DNA from: an alpha proteobacterium BAL199
GTDB taxonomy: Bacteria; Pseudomonadota; Alphaproteobacteria; Thalassobaculales; Thalassobaculaceae
Length of the DNA: 64,000 bases
Direction of reading: 5' to 3'
Assembly (NCBI GenBank): GCA_000171835.1
Contig: ABHC01000004.1
Location: forward strand, 209,098 to 273,097
Below are positions 43,761 to 52,648 of this stretch, piece after piece; position 1 is the first letter of the stretch, and every line of letters begins with the position of its first letter. The position numbers were made by a program, and so were the translations under genes. The notes under the pieces were generated by a model. It saw only the letters and a program-made list of their open reading frames with translations, ran no database searches and was not told the origin of the DNA.

Positions 43761-44630
43761 TCACCCGCCGAGGAACAGCCGGCCGACCTCCGGGTTCTGC
43801 AGCAGGTCGTCGCCCTTGCCGGCCAGCGCGGTCTCGCCGGACACCAGGACATAGCCGATGTCGGCGAACTCCAGGCCCTTCTTGGCGTTCTGCTCGACCA
43901 TCACGATGGTCTTGCCGTCGACGCGCTGCAGGTCGTCGAGGATCTCGAACACCATGTCGATGAACCGTGGCTCCAGGCCGATCGACGGCTCGTCCACCAG
44001 CAGGACTTCCGGGTCCATCACCAGCGCCCGGCTGATTTCCAACAGCCGCCGCTCGCCGCCGGACAGCACGCCGGCCGGCTTGTTGCGGCGCTGGGCCAGG
44101 CGGTCGTACTTGGCGAACACTTTCTCGGTGGCTTCCTTGGCCTCGTCGACGGTGTCCTTCAGGAATCCGCCCATCAGCAGGTTCTCCTCCACCGTCATTC
44201 CCGGGAACACCGACTTGTCCTGCAGGATGTAGGCGATGCCGGCTTCTTTCAGCTTCTGCTGCGCGCTGAGATGGGTGACATCGACGCCGCCGACGGTGAT
44301 CGATCCGGAGAAGATGTTGGTGAAGCCGAAGATCGAGTGCAGGACCGTCGATTTGCCCGCCCCGTTCGGCCCGATCAGGCACAGCGACTGACCCTTGCCG
44401 ACTCGCAGGTCGAAATCGTGCAGGATCTCCATTTTGCCGTACCCGGCCCGCAGCGACTGGATCGACACGAACGGCTCGCCTTCGACGAGCGCGTCCAGCG
44501 CCTCGACGCTCGGGCGTTCATCGGAGATCGCCTGGGCCTGCCGAACCACGTCCTCGACCGAGATGACCGTCGAGACGTCGCCGCTGCCATAGCCGCGGAC
44601 GGTTTCGCTTGCCGGGGTTTGATCGCTCAT
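43761..44630 (-). CDS. livF: branched-chain amino acid ABC transporter ATP-binding protein LivF
   Basis: A 289-residue ABC ATPase: Walker A GPNGAGKST, signature LSGGERRLLEIS, Walker B VLLVDEPSIGLEP. It has the LivF-type YILQDKSVFPGMTVEENL. Unlike usual LivF (~235 residues), it has an N-terminal extension of about 55 residues before the ABC fold begins at FVSIQSLRAGYG. The ATG at 44630 shares one base with the livG stop. It is the last gene of the livK-H-M-G-F unit. Confidence 0.92.
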   Translation of the reverse strand: MSDQTPASETVRGYGSGDVSTVISVEDVVRQAQAISDERPSVEALDALVEGEPFVSIQSLRAGYGKMEILHDFDLRVGKGQSLCLIGPNGAGKSTVLHSIFGFTNIFSGSITVGGVDVTHLSAQQKLKEAGIAYILQDKSVFPGMTVEENLLMGGFLKDTVDEAKEATEKVFAKYDRLAQRRNKPAGVLSGGERRLLEISRALVMDPEVLLVDEPSIGLEPRFIDMVFEILDDLQRVDGKTIVMVEQNAKKGLEFADIGYVLVSGETALAGKGDDLLQNPEVGRLFLGG

Positions 44631-45394
44631 CAATGCGCTCCCAGATAGGCGTCGATCACGCGACGGTCGTTCTGGATGTCCTCGGGCGTGCCGGTGGCCA
44701 GCAACTCGCCATGGGCCAGACAGGAGATCTTCTCGGCCAAGTTCATGATCACCCGCATGTTGTGCTCGATCACGAACAAGGTCACGCCGAACTCCTCGTT
44801 GGCCCGTTTGAGCCGATCGATCAGCCCGTTGATCAGGGTCGGGTTGATCCCAGCAGTCGGCTCGTCGAGCAGCAGCACCTTGGGCTGGTTCATCAGCGCC
44901 ATGGCGAACTCCAGCAGCTTCTGCTGGCCGAAGCTGAGTTCGCCGGAGATCAGCTTCCGCTTAGAGTACAGGCCGACGAACTCGAGAAGGTGCTCGGCCC
45001 GCTCCACCGTCGCGGCGTCCTTGGCCGACTTGAACACTCCGGCGAGCCCGCCGCCACCGCGGTGCGAGATCGAGATGACCATGTTCTCGACGCAGTTCAT
45101 CTTCTTGTAGATGCGGGTCTGCTGGAACGTCCGCAGCATGCCGAGCCGGGCGATCTCCGGCACCCGCAAGGTCGATATCTCCCGACCCTCAAAGGCGATC
45201 GAACCTTCGTCGATCGGGTGATAGCCGACGATCGAGTTGAACAGGGTGGTCTTACCCGACCCGTTCGGACCGATCAGTCCGGTGATCTTACCCTCCGGCA
45301 CCTGCAGCGAGATGTCCTTGTTGGCGATCACTCCGCCATAGGCCTTGGAGACGCCTTTGAGCTCGATCTGTATTTTGGTTCCGTTGGCGCTCAT
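44630..45394 (-). CDS. livG: branched-chain amino acid ABC transporter ATP-binding protein LivG
   Basis: A 254-residue ABC ATPase: Walker A GPNGSGKTT, LivG-type RTFQQTRIYKKM Q-loop, signature LSFGQQKLLEFA, Walker B VLLLDEPTAGINP and switch His in VIEHNM. Its start overlaps the livM stop by 4 bp. Together with LivF it powers import of leucine-type or other amino acids. Confidence 0.93.
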   Translation of the reverse strand: MSANGTKIQIELKGVSKAYGGVIANKDISLQVPEGKITGLIGPNGSGKTTLFNSIVGYHPIDEGSIAFEGREISTLRVPEIARLGMLRTFQQTRIYKKMNCVENMVISISHRGGGGLAGVFKSAKDAATVERAEHLLEFVGLYSKRKLISGELSFGQQKLLEFAMALMNQPKVLLLDEPTAGINPTLINGLIDRLKRANEEFGVTLFVIEHNMRVIMNLAEKISCLAHGELLATGTPEDIQNDRRVIDAYLGAH

Positions 45395-46446
45395 TCGGCA
45401 GCCTCCACACTCGTCTCCGATGGACCACGATCGACGGAGACGCCGAACAGCCGAGGCCACTTGTCCTGGGCCCAACCTAGGATGCCCTGCTGGAAATAGA
45501 CGACGTTGATGATGATGATCGCGCCGAGCGCCACCCACTGCCAGCCAAGCAGGTAGGTCCAGGTCCATTCCTTGACCACATGGAACAGGATCGCCCCGAG
45601 CACCGGTCCCCACAACGTGCCTTTGCCGCCGACCAGCGCCATGGCCACCATGAAGATGCCGAAGGTCGTGGTCGGGAACGCGACCTCCAGCGGCTCGATG
45701 AACCCCGACATGTTGCCGAACACCGCACCGCCCATGCCCATGAAGAAGGCGGATGCCACCCAGGTGACGACCTTGTAGCGGGTGGTCTGGATCCCCATCG
45801 CCTCGGCCTTGTCTTCATCATCGCGGATGGCGTTGATGGCGAGACCGAACTGGGTGGAGTACAGCCAGCGGCAGAACAGGTGGGCGGACAGGGCCAGAAG
45901 CCCCAACAGGATGTACCAGACGAGCGAGCCCTCACCGGCTATGCCCGGATAGACCGGCATTGAAATCCCGCCACCGCCGCCGACGTATTCCCAGCCGCTG
46001 ACCAGTTCCGCCACGGCGACCGCGAGGCCAAGCGTACCGATCGCAAAATACGGCCCGCGAAGGCCCAGCATGAACGGCCCGACGATGATCGCGAAGATGG
46101 TCGAGACCACACCGCCAGCCACGATCCCGAGGACTAGGCCGGTGAAGTACTGGGTGTCGTTGAAATCAACGACGATCGCACCGAAGGCGGAAGTGTACTC
46201 AGCAACGTCATAGACCAGCCCGATCTGCACCACCGCGGAGGCGTACATCCCGAGTCCGAAGAAGATGACGTTTCCCAGCGAGTTGTAGCCCATCTGGCCG
46301 CCGGTCATGTCCCAGGTGACGGCCATCAGCACCATCAGCCACATCACCGCAACCTGTGATGTGTAGTTCGGGAACACGAAGGGTGCCGCGAGGGCGAACG
46401 CGATCAGAACCGCGTAGACCGAGAAGTCGAGGGTGCGCGCGCTCAT
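45391..46446 (-). CDS. livM: branched-chain amino acid ABC transporter permease LivM
   Basis: A 351-residue inner-membrane permease with about nine or ten hydrophobic segments. It has the LivM features YNSLGNVIFFGLGMYA near the N-terminus and INAIRDDEDKAEAMGIQTTRYKV, the cytosolic loop that contacts the ATPases. Its start overlaps the livH stop by 4 bp (ATGA), so the genes are translationally coupled. Confidence 0.94.
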   Translation of the reverse strand: MSARTLDFSVYAVLIAFALAAPFVFPNYTSQVAVMWLMVLMAVTWDMTGGQMGYNSLGNVIFFGLGMYASAVVQIGLVYDVAEYTSAFGAIVVDFNDTQYFTGLVLGIVAGGVVSTIFAIIVGPFMLGLRGPYFAIGTLGLAVAVAELVSGWEYVGGGGGISMPVYPGIAGEGSLVWYILLGLLALSAHLFCRWLYSTQFGLAINAIRDDEDKAEAMGIQTTRYKVVTWVASAFFMGMGGAVFGNMSGFIEPLEVAFPTTTFGIFMVAMALVGGKGTLWGPVLGAILFHVVKEWTWTYLLGWQWVALGAIIIINVVYFQQGILGWAQDKWPRLFGVSVDRGPSETSVEAAE

Positions 46447-47342
46447 CGGACGACCTGCCTTACGCGGTAGGATTGGGCGAGCCGGTACATCAGGACGAAC
46501 ACCAGCATGAGCACCACGGCCGCAACCGCAAACTCAGCCCCGAACACGAACCCGGACACATTCTCCCACATGCCCAGGCCGAAGCCGGCGATGATAACCC
46601 CCGGCAAATTGCCGAGCCCTGCCGCGGTCACGATGATGAACGCACGGATCGAATACACGATGCCGTAGTAGGGCTGGATCACCCAGATCATCGCCACCAG
46701 AACCCCGGCCGCTCCGCAGATCGAGGCGTTCAGCGCATAGGTGAAGGCATAGACATGATCGGTGTTCACACCAAGCACGCGGGCCGCGCGGGCGTCCTGT
46801 GCCGTCGCACGGATCGCCTGTCCCATGCGTGACCGCTTCATGAACACGATGATTGCCGCGGCAAGCACCCCGGCAAGCAGGAGGCTGTAGAGCCGGACGT
46901 TCTGAATGATGATGAAGCTGCCGATTTCCATACTGCCGAAACCGGACTCGGCGACCTTCACTTCAGGGCCGTAGATCAGGTTCAGCACCTGCTGGATCAA
47001 CAGGCTCAGCCCGAAGGTCGCCAACAGCGACGTAAACATGTCGCGGTCGACGACCCGCCGAATGATCAACACGTAGATCCCCCAGCCAAGACCGAACATC
47101 AGGACGATCGCGGCCGGCAGCGCGACAATGGGATGAAGCCCCCACAGCGTCGCCTGATACGCGATGTATCCGCCGAGGATGACCATGTCGCCCTGGGCCA
47201 GGTTCTTGACGTTCATCACGCCCCAGACAAGCGCCAGCCCGTAGGCGACCAGAGCAAAAATCGCGCCGATGAACAGGCCCTGGAGCAGCAGGTCGACCCC
47301 AATGATTGGCGCCTGCCAAAGGAGGGACAGATTGTCGAGCAT
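46443..47342 (-). CDS. livH: branched-chain amino acid ABC transporter permease LivH
   Basis: A 299-residue permease with about eight hydrophobic segments. Features are LFIGAIFALVAYGLALVWGVMNVKNLAQGDMVMLGG-type opening (here GLALVWGVMNVKNLAQGD) and the cytosolic loop QAIRATAQDARAARVLGVN. It is the first of the overlapping H-M-G-F set, 144 bp downstream of livK with an intervening stem-loop. Confidence 0.94.
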   Translation of the reverse strand: MLDNLSLLWQAPIIGVDLLLQGLFIGAIFALVAYGLALVWGVMNVKNLAQGDMVILGGYIAYQATLWGLHPIVALPAAIVLMFGLGWGIYVLIIRRVVDRDMFTSLLATFGLSLLIQQVLNLIYGPEVKVAESGFGSMEIGSFIIIQNVRLYSLLLAGVLAAAIIVFMKRSRMGQAIRATAQDARAARVLGVNTDHVYAFTYALNASICGAAGVLVAMIWVIQPYYGIVYSIRAFIIVTAAGLGNLPGVIIAGFGLGMWENVSGFVFGAEFAVAAVVLMLVFVLMYRLAQSYRVRQVVR

Positions 47343-47439
47343 CCGGTGGTCCTTACGTCGTGTATAGCGCGCCGCCGAAACGGCTACAGCCCCCAGCAGC
47401 CGTCACCGCGACTGAATGGCGACGCTGCAAAACGGCGAA

Positions 47440-47465
47440 CGGCGGGAGGCATCAACCTCCCGCCG
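47440..47465 (-). terminator. stem-loop between livK and livH
   Basis: CGGCGGGAGG and CCTCCCGCCG form a perfect 10-bp stem with a 6-base loop, 21 bases after the livK stop. A T-rich stretch comes ~10 bases later. Such loops often let the binding-protein mRNA accumulate over the permease mRNA. Confidence 0.55.
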
Positions 47466-47486
47466 CTGTGTCCCCGATTCGGTGCG

Positions 47487-48737
47487 TCAGTTCTTCGGCT
47501 GACGCGGATAGCGCAACTCGGACGACGCCCACTTGGAGGGCGCAACCACGTTGTATTCGCCGTCCTGGATCTGGCGCAGCACCATCGGCTTGGCGATGTT
47601 ATTGCCCGCTTCCGAGAACTTGATGCCACCGTAGAAGGTCTTCATGTCGGTGGAGGCCAGCGCATCGCGCAGGTCCTCGGTGTCCGTGGACTTGGCCCGG
47701 CCGAAGGCATCGGCCCAGACCATCACCGCCGCGGTCGCTTGCGCCGTCTGGTACGGAACCGTGGTGTATTCCGGATAGGCCTTTTTGAACGCCGCATCGT
47801 ACTCGGCGGCGGTGCCCATCAGCGGATCCGAGTAGCTCAGCGTCTCAGCCCACTGCGTCGGGCACAGCAGCCCCTCGGAGGCATCAGCCCCGAACTTGCC
47901 GACCACATCCGCCGCTTCGCAGTGGGTCATGGCAATCATCGGTGTGTCGATCTTCAGTTCCTGGATCTGCCGTGCCGCGGTGGCCGCCCCCTTGGAATGA
48001 CCCGACACCACCAGCAGATCCGGCTTCAGCGCCTTCACCTTGGTCAGCGTCGACGTCATGTCCGACAGGTCGCGGGGCAACTTGTCGTCGATGACGATCT
48101 TCATGCCCAGCTTCTTGGCGTCATCAACCACACCGGCTCGCACATCGAGAGAGAACGGATCGTTCTCGAAGGCCATGGCGATCTTGACGTCCGAGGCTTT
48201 CATGCCCTTCTGCTCGGCAACTTCACCGGCCAGGGCAATCGAACTCGCCAGATACTGTTCGGATGTCGACAGCACCGCGAACATGTAGCGGTAACCTTGG
48301 GTGAACAGCGAGCGCGAAGCACCCTCGGCCTCGACCATCGGGATCTTGTATTTCTCCGTCACCGGCGCGATCGCCTTGGTCAGACCAGAGGAATACGGTC
48401 CAAGCATATACTTGATGCCGTCCTGATTGATCAGGCGTTCCGCCAGCTGCGCACCGCGCGCCGGAGTCGACTCATCATCGTAGTACTGAACCTTGAGCTT
48501 GTACGACTTGCCGCCGACCTGCACGCCGCCGGTGTCGTTGATCTTTTTTACCGCAAACTCATAGCCCTTCTGGGCGTGAATGCCGTTGGTCGCGTACTTG
48601 CCGGTGAGCGAGATCGCCGCGCCCAGAATGATGGTATCGCCATCGACCTTGGCGGTCGCCGCCGAAGCCATGCCGAGCGCTGCAATCCCCGCAACCGCCG
48701 ACGTCAGAACACGCACGCTCTTGCGTGATACGAACAT
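47487..48737 (-). CDS. branched-chain amino acid ABC transporter substrate-binding protein
   Basis: A 416-residue periplasmic binding protein of the Leu/Ile/Val family. The signal peptide spans residues 1-~29 (ending ASAATA). The mature protein opens with DTIILGAAISLTGKYA and has the YYDDESTPARGAQLAERL segment and PYSSGLTKAIAPVTEKYKIP. Liv-type binding proteins take branched-chain amino acids but also amides, urea or aromatic compounds, so the ligand is not certain. It heads the livHMGF operon. Confidence 0.93.
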   Translation of the reverse strand: MFVSRKSVRVLTSAVAGIAALGMASAATAKVDGDTIILGAAISLTGKYATNGIHAQKGYEFAVKKINDTGGVQVGGKSYKLKVQYYDDESTPARGAQLAERLINQDGIKYMLGPYSSGLTKAIAPVTEKYKIPMVEAEGASRSLFTQGYRYMFAVLSTSEQYLASSIALAGEVAEQKGMKASDVKIAMAFENDPFSLDVRAGVVDDAKKLGMKIVIDDKLPRDLSDMTSTLTKVKALKPDLLVVSGHSKGAATAARQIQELKIDTPMIAMTHCEAADVVGKFGADASEGLLCPTQWAETLSYSDPLMGTAAEYDAAFKKAYPEYTTVPYQTAQATAAVMVWADAFGRAKSTDTEDLRDALASTDMKTFYGGIKFSEAGNNIAKPMVLRQIQDGEYNVVAPSKWASSELRYPRQPKN

Positions 48738-48926
48738 GAAATCCTCCCTTCGTTCCCTGTGGCATTCCCGACCGAACAGACAGCCGGATGCACGTCGCCG
48801 CGCTTCACGCGGTCTTGTCGGGTCAACGGTAGGTAATCCTCCCGGCGAAGGAAAGGATCTTTTTCAGATTTCCGATGGTGCGGTGCAATACTCGTGAGCG
48901 TCACAGATGCCCGCTAAGATCGAGGA

Positions 48927-49766
48927 TCAGTCTAATCCGAACCCTTTCGAGGCAAGAAATCCAGCGAGCTGTTTTCGTTGGGGAGTCGCATACTGTCGAG
49001 CCTTGTCCTCTGACCAACCGTAGAACTCTGCAGTGCCATATTCCTTGGTCATCCGCTGTTTCTCAGGCGGTGTGGCGAACCGGGAGTCACGACGACGGTC
49101 GTAGCCGTCGATCTCGGCGAGCAGGTTGCTATCGTCGTAGCGGTCGGTGTGCACGGTGATCGACTGCGGCAACCGCAGGCTGACCCAACCTTTCTGTGCC
49201 GGCCAACCGAGACCCATGCCGGCTAGCGGAAAGACATTGTCCGGCAGCCCAAGCAGGTCGGACACTTCCTCGATGCGGTCACGGATCACACTGATCGGGC
49301 AGCAGCCGAGCCCGACCGCCTCGGCCGACCGGATGAAGGTCGCCAGCACGATGCCTGCGTCGACCGCACAGTTCAGAAACGAGTCCAAATGGCCGTTCGG
49401 ATACGGCTTGCCCCGGGCCTCGGAGATCTTGCGGATCCGACGGTTGTCACCGCAGAACACCAGCATTGCCGGCGCCCCCGGAACCCAGTCCTGACTGGCC
49501 ACCAATGCGTTCATTTTTGCCCGCACGCCGGGGTCTTTCACCACGATCACCGAACACTGCTGCAGGTCCGATTTCGCCGGCGCCGAGAACGCCGCGGCCA
49601 GGACAACGCGCAGCAACTCGTCGGACACCGGGTCGGGCTTGAACCGGCGGTGGCTGCGATGGCTCAGGATCGCCGCCAGTTCTCCGTTCGCCGGCATGTC
49701 GCGCCCATCCTCGGTTGGCAGGCCGAAACGGTCCTCGATCAGGTCGGCAATTGTCTTGTCGGTCAT
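48927..49766 (-). CDS. nitroreductase-family NADPH oxidoreductase
   Basis: A 279-residue FMN-dependent oxidoreductase. Typical pieces are the N-terminal SHRSHRRFKPDPVSDELLRVVL, the FMN-region AAFSAPAKSDLQQCSVIVVKD, and AVGLGCCPISVIRDRIEEVSDLLGLP. The length and C-terminal tail resemble the NfsA/Frp branch. The physiological substrate is unknown. ATG 49766 follows GGAGGA. It is just downstream of, and on the same strand as, the LysR gene at 49837. Confidence 0.88.
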   Translation of the reverse strand: MTDKTIADLIEDRFGLPTEDGRDMPANGELAAILSHRSHRRFKPDPVSDELLRVVLAAAFSAPAKSDLQQCSVIVVKDPGVRAKMNALVASQDWVPGAPAMLVFCGDNRRIRKISEARGKPYPNGHLDSFLNCAVDAGIVLATFIRSAEAVGLGCCPISVIRDRIEEVSDLLGLPDNVFPLAGMGLGWPAQKGWVSLRLPQSITVHTDRYDDSNLLAEIDGYDRRRDSRFATPPEKQRMTKEYGTAEFYGWSEDKARQYATPQRKQLAGFLASKGFGLD

Positions 49767-49836
49767 TGGGTCCTCCGGTGCGGTCGCCGGCAATCCTCGC
49801 CGATGACGATTGCGGGCGCCAGTCACCGCGGACAAC

Positions 49837-50736
49837 TCATCGCTGCGACCGAAAGCCGCCGACGGTATCGACAATCAGATCTCGGATGATCCTTTCACCG
49901 GGATCGCTGTCCACGGTGGGACTCCAAGCCATCGAGACATCGAATTCCGGAGACTCGAAGGGCAGTTGCGCCATCACCAAGCCGGTCTCGTTCGCCAGGA
50001 CCGCCGCCAGGTACTGCGGGATTGTCACCAGGTACCCGGTTCCGCGCAGGGCATAGGGGACCACCGCAAAGTTCGACAGCGACAGCCTGATGTCCCGCGC
50101 AACGCCGCGCTGCTGCAGCGTCTCGTCCACGTACCCGATCAGATCGCCGGCGAAGGTGACGAGGGCGTGCTTCCCGGCGCAATAGTCGGCAAGAGTGGTC
50201 ACCTCGGCGTTCCGGCTGTCCATGATCATGCGATAACTGACCCGGCTGATCGTCCGCGTCTTCGCGGCCGCCGGAAGCGTGTCGAGATATCCGACGACCA
50301 GCGATACATCCCGCCGGTCCAGCATCTCGGCCGCCGTCGTGTAGTTGGTCTGCTGCACCACCAGCCGGGCGTTCGGCATCCGCTCGGTGAAAGCCGCCAG
50401 GAACTGCGGCAGGAACGCCATCTGCAGATCGTCGGACATTCCGATCCTGAACGTCCGGTCGGTCGATCCGGGATCGAATGCCCGCGACGACATCAGGGAG
50501 GCGTCGATGCGCTCCAGCGCCGGCGCGATCTCGGCATAGAAGGACTTGGCCCATTCCGTCGGCTCCATGCGCCGGCCGGATCGGACGAACAGGGCATCCC
50601 CGAGTTCGGAGCGGAGCCGGGCAAGCGCGTGCGAGACCGCGGGCTGGCCTACCGACAGACGGCGGGCGGCCCGGGTCAGGCTGCGCTCGCGCATGACCAG
50701 CGCGAAGACCCGAAGCAGGTTAAGATCCAGATTCAT
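49837..50736 (-). CDS. LysR-type transcriptional regulator
   Basis: A 299-residue LysR regulator of the NodD/NahR-like branch: MNLDLNLLRVFALVMRERS, LTRAARRLSVGQPAVSHALARL, then an effector domain. ATG 50736 fits the family; in-frame ATGs at 50754 and 50772 are possible, and none has a clear ribosome-binding site. It is divergent from the CMD gene at 50838, and a perfect TTGA-N7-TCAA operator lies between them, so that gene is its likely target. Confidence 0.88.
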   Translation of the reverse strand: MNLDLNLLRVFALVMRERSLTRAARRLSVGQPAVSHALARLRSELGDALFVRSGRRMEPTEWAKSFYAEIAPALERIDASLMSSRAFDPGSTDRTFRIGMSDDLQMAFLPQFLAAFTERMPNARLVVQQTNYTTAAEMLDRRDVSLVVGYLDTLPAAAKTRTISRVSYRMIMDSRNAEVTTLADYCAGKHALVTFAGDLIGYVDETLQQRGVARDIRLSLSNFAVVPYALRGTGYLVTIPQYLAAVLANETGLVMAQLPFESPEFDVSMAWSPTVDSDPGERIIRDLIVDTVGGFRSQR

Positions 50737-50773
50737 TAAATTACTGTTGTGCATAGTGTCTATTATTTTCATC

Positions 50774-50794
50774 GATTTGAATCATGGTCAAATC
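50774..50794. promoter_or_regulatory. LysR-type operator
   Basis: GATTTGA, 7-bp spacer, TCAAATC: a perfect dyad containing the classical T-N11-A LysR box (T at 50778, A at 50790). It lies 38 bp from the LysR start and 44 bp from the CMD gene start. Confidence 0.7.
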
Positions 50795-50837
50795 AATGGC
50801 ATCGATCCCTCATCTCGATTGAATCAGGGAGATGACG

Positions 50838-51554
50838 ATGCCACGCACGATCAACGCCGGGAGCCGGTTGGAACGCTACGATAGCCACACACGCGATGGA
50901 GACCTGCTGACCCGGCACGTCTTCACGGCGAACGAACGCTTCGCCGTCATGCTTGGCGGAATGGCAGCGCTCTCGCTCGATACCGACAGTCTGGCTCGCG
51001 AGTTCGGTACGCTGATCGAAGAGGGTGTCGACCCAGGTCTCGCCGAAGACATCCTGGTGCAGATGGTCGCCTATATCGGGTACCCTCGGGCTGCGGCGGC
51101 GCTCAGCGCGTTCCGCCGCGCCGATCCTCGTCCGCAGCCGGTCGACGACGCCCACGCTTTGTCCGACGGACAACGCTACGAAGCGGGAACCGCCGCCTAC
51201 GCACAGGTCAACGGCACGGCACTGGCGGCGATCCGCTCCGCCTTCGGCGATCTGGCCGGCGAGATGATCGACCTCACCTTCCGGTCGTTCGGCGACGTCT
51301 TCGCCACGTCGCGCCAACCCCTGCCGCTGCGCCAACTCGCCACGGTCACCGCACTGGCGGTTCTCGGCGGCGCGGCACCGCAACTGCGGTTCCACATCGG
51401 CGGCGCGCTCGCGGTCGGCGTCACGCAGCGGCAACTGGTCGAGGCGTTCATCTGGGTGCAGTACCTGGCGGGCATGCCGGCCGCCTACAACGCGCTGGTC
51501 GAGCTGAAGCAGGCACTGGCCGGTGGTTCGAACGCTCCGCCCGCCTACGAATAG
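50838..51554 (+). CDS. carboxymuconolactone decarboxylase-family protein
   Basis: A 238-residue protein with two CMD-like helical repeats. The first holds GVDPGLAEDILVQMVAYIGYPRAAAAL; I cite its core AEDILVQMVAYIGYPRAA. The second holds LRQLATVTALAVLGGAAPQL, then HIGGALAVGVTQRQLVEAF. It has no cysteine at all, so it cannot be an AhpD-type CxxC peroxidase and is closer to the decarboxylase branch. I chose ATG 50838, six bases after AGGGAG; ATG 50832 is too close to that site. It is controlled, probably, by the divergent LysR gene. Confidence 0.85.
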   Translation: MPRTINAGSRLERYDSHTRDGDLLTRHVFTANERFAVMLGGMAALSLDTDSLAREFGTLIEEGVDPGLAEDILVQMVAYIGYPRAAAALSAFRRADPRPQPVDDAHALSDGQRYEAGTAAYAQVNGTALAAIRSAFGDLAGEMIDLTFRSFGDVFATSRQPLPLRQLATVTALAVLGGAAPQLRFHIGGALAVGVTQRQLVEAFIWVQYLAGMPAAYNALVELKQALAGGSNAPPAYE

Positions 51555-51684
51555 GTTCCAGACCGGCGCCGACAGTTGGACGAACGGGACAATCGCTTGC
51601 CGCCCGGTCGGGCTGCGTCCTACCCTCCCGAGCGACGCATCAGAGCCGGTCGCACCGGCGTTCGAAGACTCCCGGGAGGAAACA

Positions 51685-52602
51685 ATGAAAATCGCGATCG
51701 TCGGCTGCGGCGCCATGGGTTCGATCTATGCCGGGCTGATGGCCGATGCCGGCAACGAGGTCTGGGCAGTCGACACCTGGAAGGAGCATGTGGACACCAT
51801 CAACCGCGACGGACTTCGCGTTGAGGGCAAGTCCGGCGACCGCACGGTCCGCGTCCAGGCCACCACCAACGGCAATGATGTCGGGCTCTGCGATCTGGTA
51901 ATCGTGGCGACCAAGGCCAGTGGAGTCGCCGCCGCTGCGAAGACCGCACTTTCGATGACTGGCCCGGACACCATGATCCTGACGATCCAGAACGGGCTGG
52001 GCGCCGCCGACCGGATCGCCGAGGCGATTCCGACCAGCCAGGTGATGTTGGGCGTCGTCGGCGGCTTCGGCGCCTCGATGAAGGCCCCCGGCCATGCCCA
52101 CCACAACGGCATGGAACTGGTCCGGTTGGGCGAGATGGACGGCGGCGAGACCGACCGGCTCGCCAAGGTGGTGAAGGTTTGGGAGGACTCCGGCTTTGCG
52201 GCGAAGGGCTACCCGGACATTCATCAGATGATCTGGGAGAAGCTGATCTGCAATTGCACGTTCTCTGGGCCGTGTTGCATCACCGGACTGACCGTCGGAG
52301 AGATCCTCGACAGCGCGGACGCCTGGCCGATCGCTCGGGCTTGCGCCGCCGAGGCTGACACGGTCGCGCGAACCAAGGGCATCAAGCTCGGATTCGACGA
52401 TGTGGAAAGCTACATCCGGACGTTCGGCGCCAAGATCCGCGGCGCCAAGCCGTCAATGCTGCAGGACCATGAGGCTCGCCGGGCATCGGAGATTGACGCG
52501 ATCAACGGCGCCATCCCGGTCGAGGCGGCAAAGGTCGGGCTGTCGGCCCCGACCAACGCCACCGTCGCCGGCTTGATCCGGGCCCGCGAAAGCGGCTTCT
52601 GA
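51685..52602 (+). CDS. ketopantoate reductase-family (PanE-like) oxidoreductase
   Basis: A 305-residue NAD(P)-dependent reductase. The N-terminus is a Rossmann loop (MKIAIVGCGAMGSIYAG). LVIVATKASGVAAA and TIQNGLGAADRIAEAIP follow. The catalytic lysine lies in QMIWEKLICNCTFSG and the substrate-binding serine/glutamate in PSMLQDHEARRASEID. PanE makes pantoate for coenzyme A; many paralogues act on other 2-oxo acids, so the substrate is uncertain. ATG 51685 follows GGGAGGAAACA. Confidence 0.87.
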   Translation: MKIAIVGCGAMGSIYAGLMADAGNEVWAVDTWKEHVDTINRDGLRVEGKSGDRTVRVQATTNGNDVGLCDLVIVATKASGVAAAAKTALSMTGPDTMILTIQNGLGAADRIAEAIPTSQVMLGVVGGFGASMKAPGHAHHNGMELVRLGEMDGGETDRLAKVVKVWEDSGFAAKGYPDIHQMIWEKLICNCTFSGPCCITGLTVGEILDSADAWPIARACAAEADTVARTKGIKLGFDDVESYIRTFGAKIRGAKPSMLQDHEARRASEIDAINGAIPVEAAKVGLSAPTNATVAGLIRARESGF

Positions 52603-52620
52603 TCGGCGCGAGCGGGAATC

Positions 52621-52643
52621 CGGGGCGGCCGTTGGCCGCCCCG
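52621..52643. terminator. bidirectional stem-loop between convergent genes
   Basis: CGGGGCGGCC, loop GTT, GGCCGCCCCG: a perfect 10-bp GC stem, 18 bases after the PanE-like stop and 5 bases from the TPR gene stop. It lacks a proper T-run. Confidence 0.65.
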
Positions 52644-52648
52644 TCATC

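Noticed and set aside
47133..48728. 531-codon open frame on the plus strand
   Set aside because: Antisense to the Liv binding-protein gene; composition is His/Arg-rich and not protein-like.
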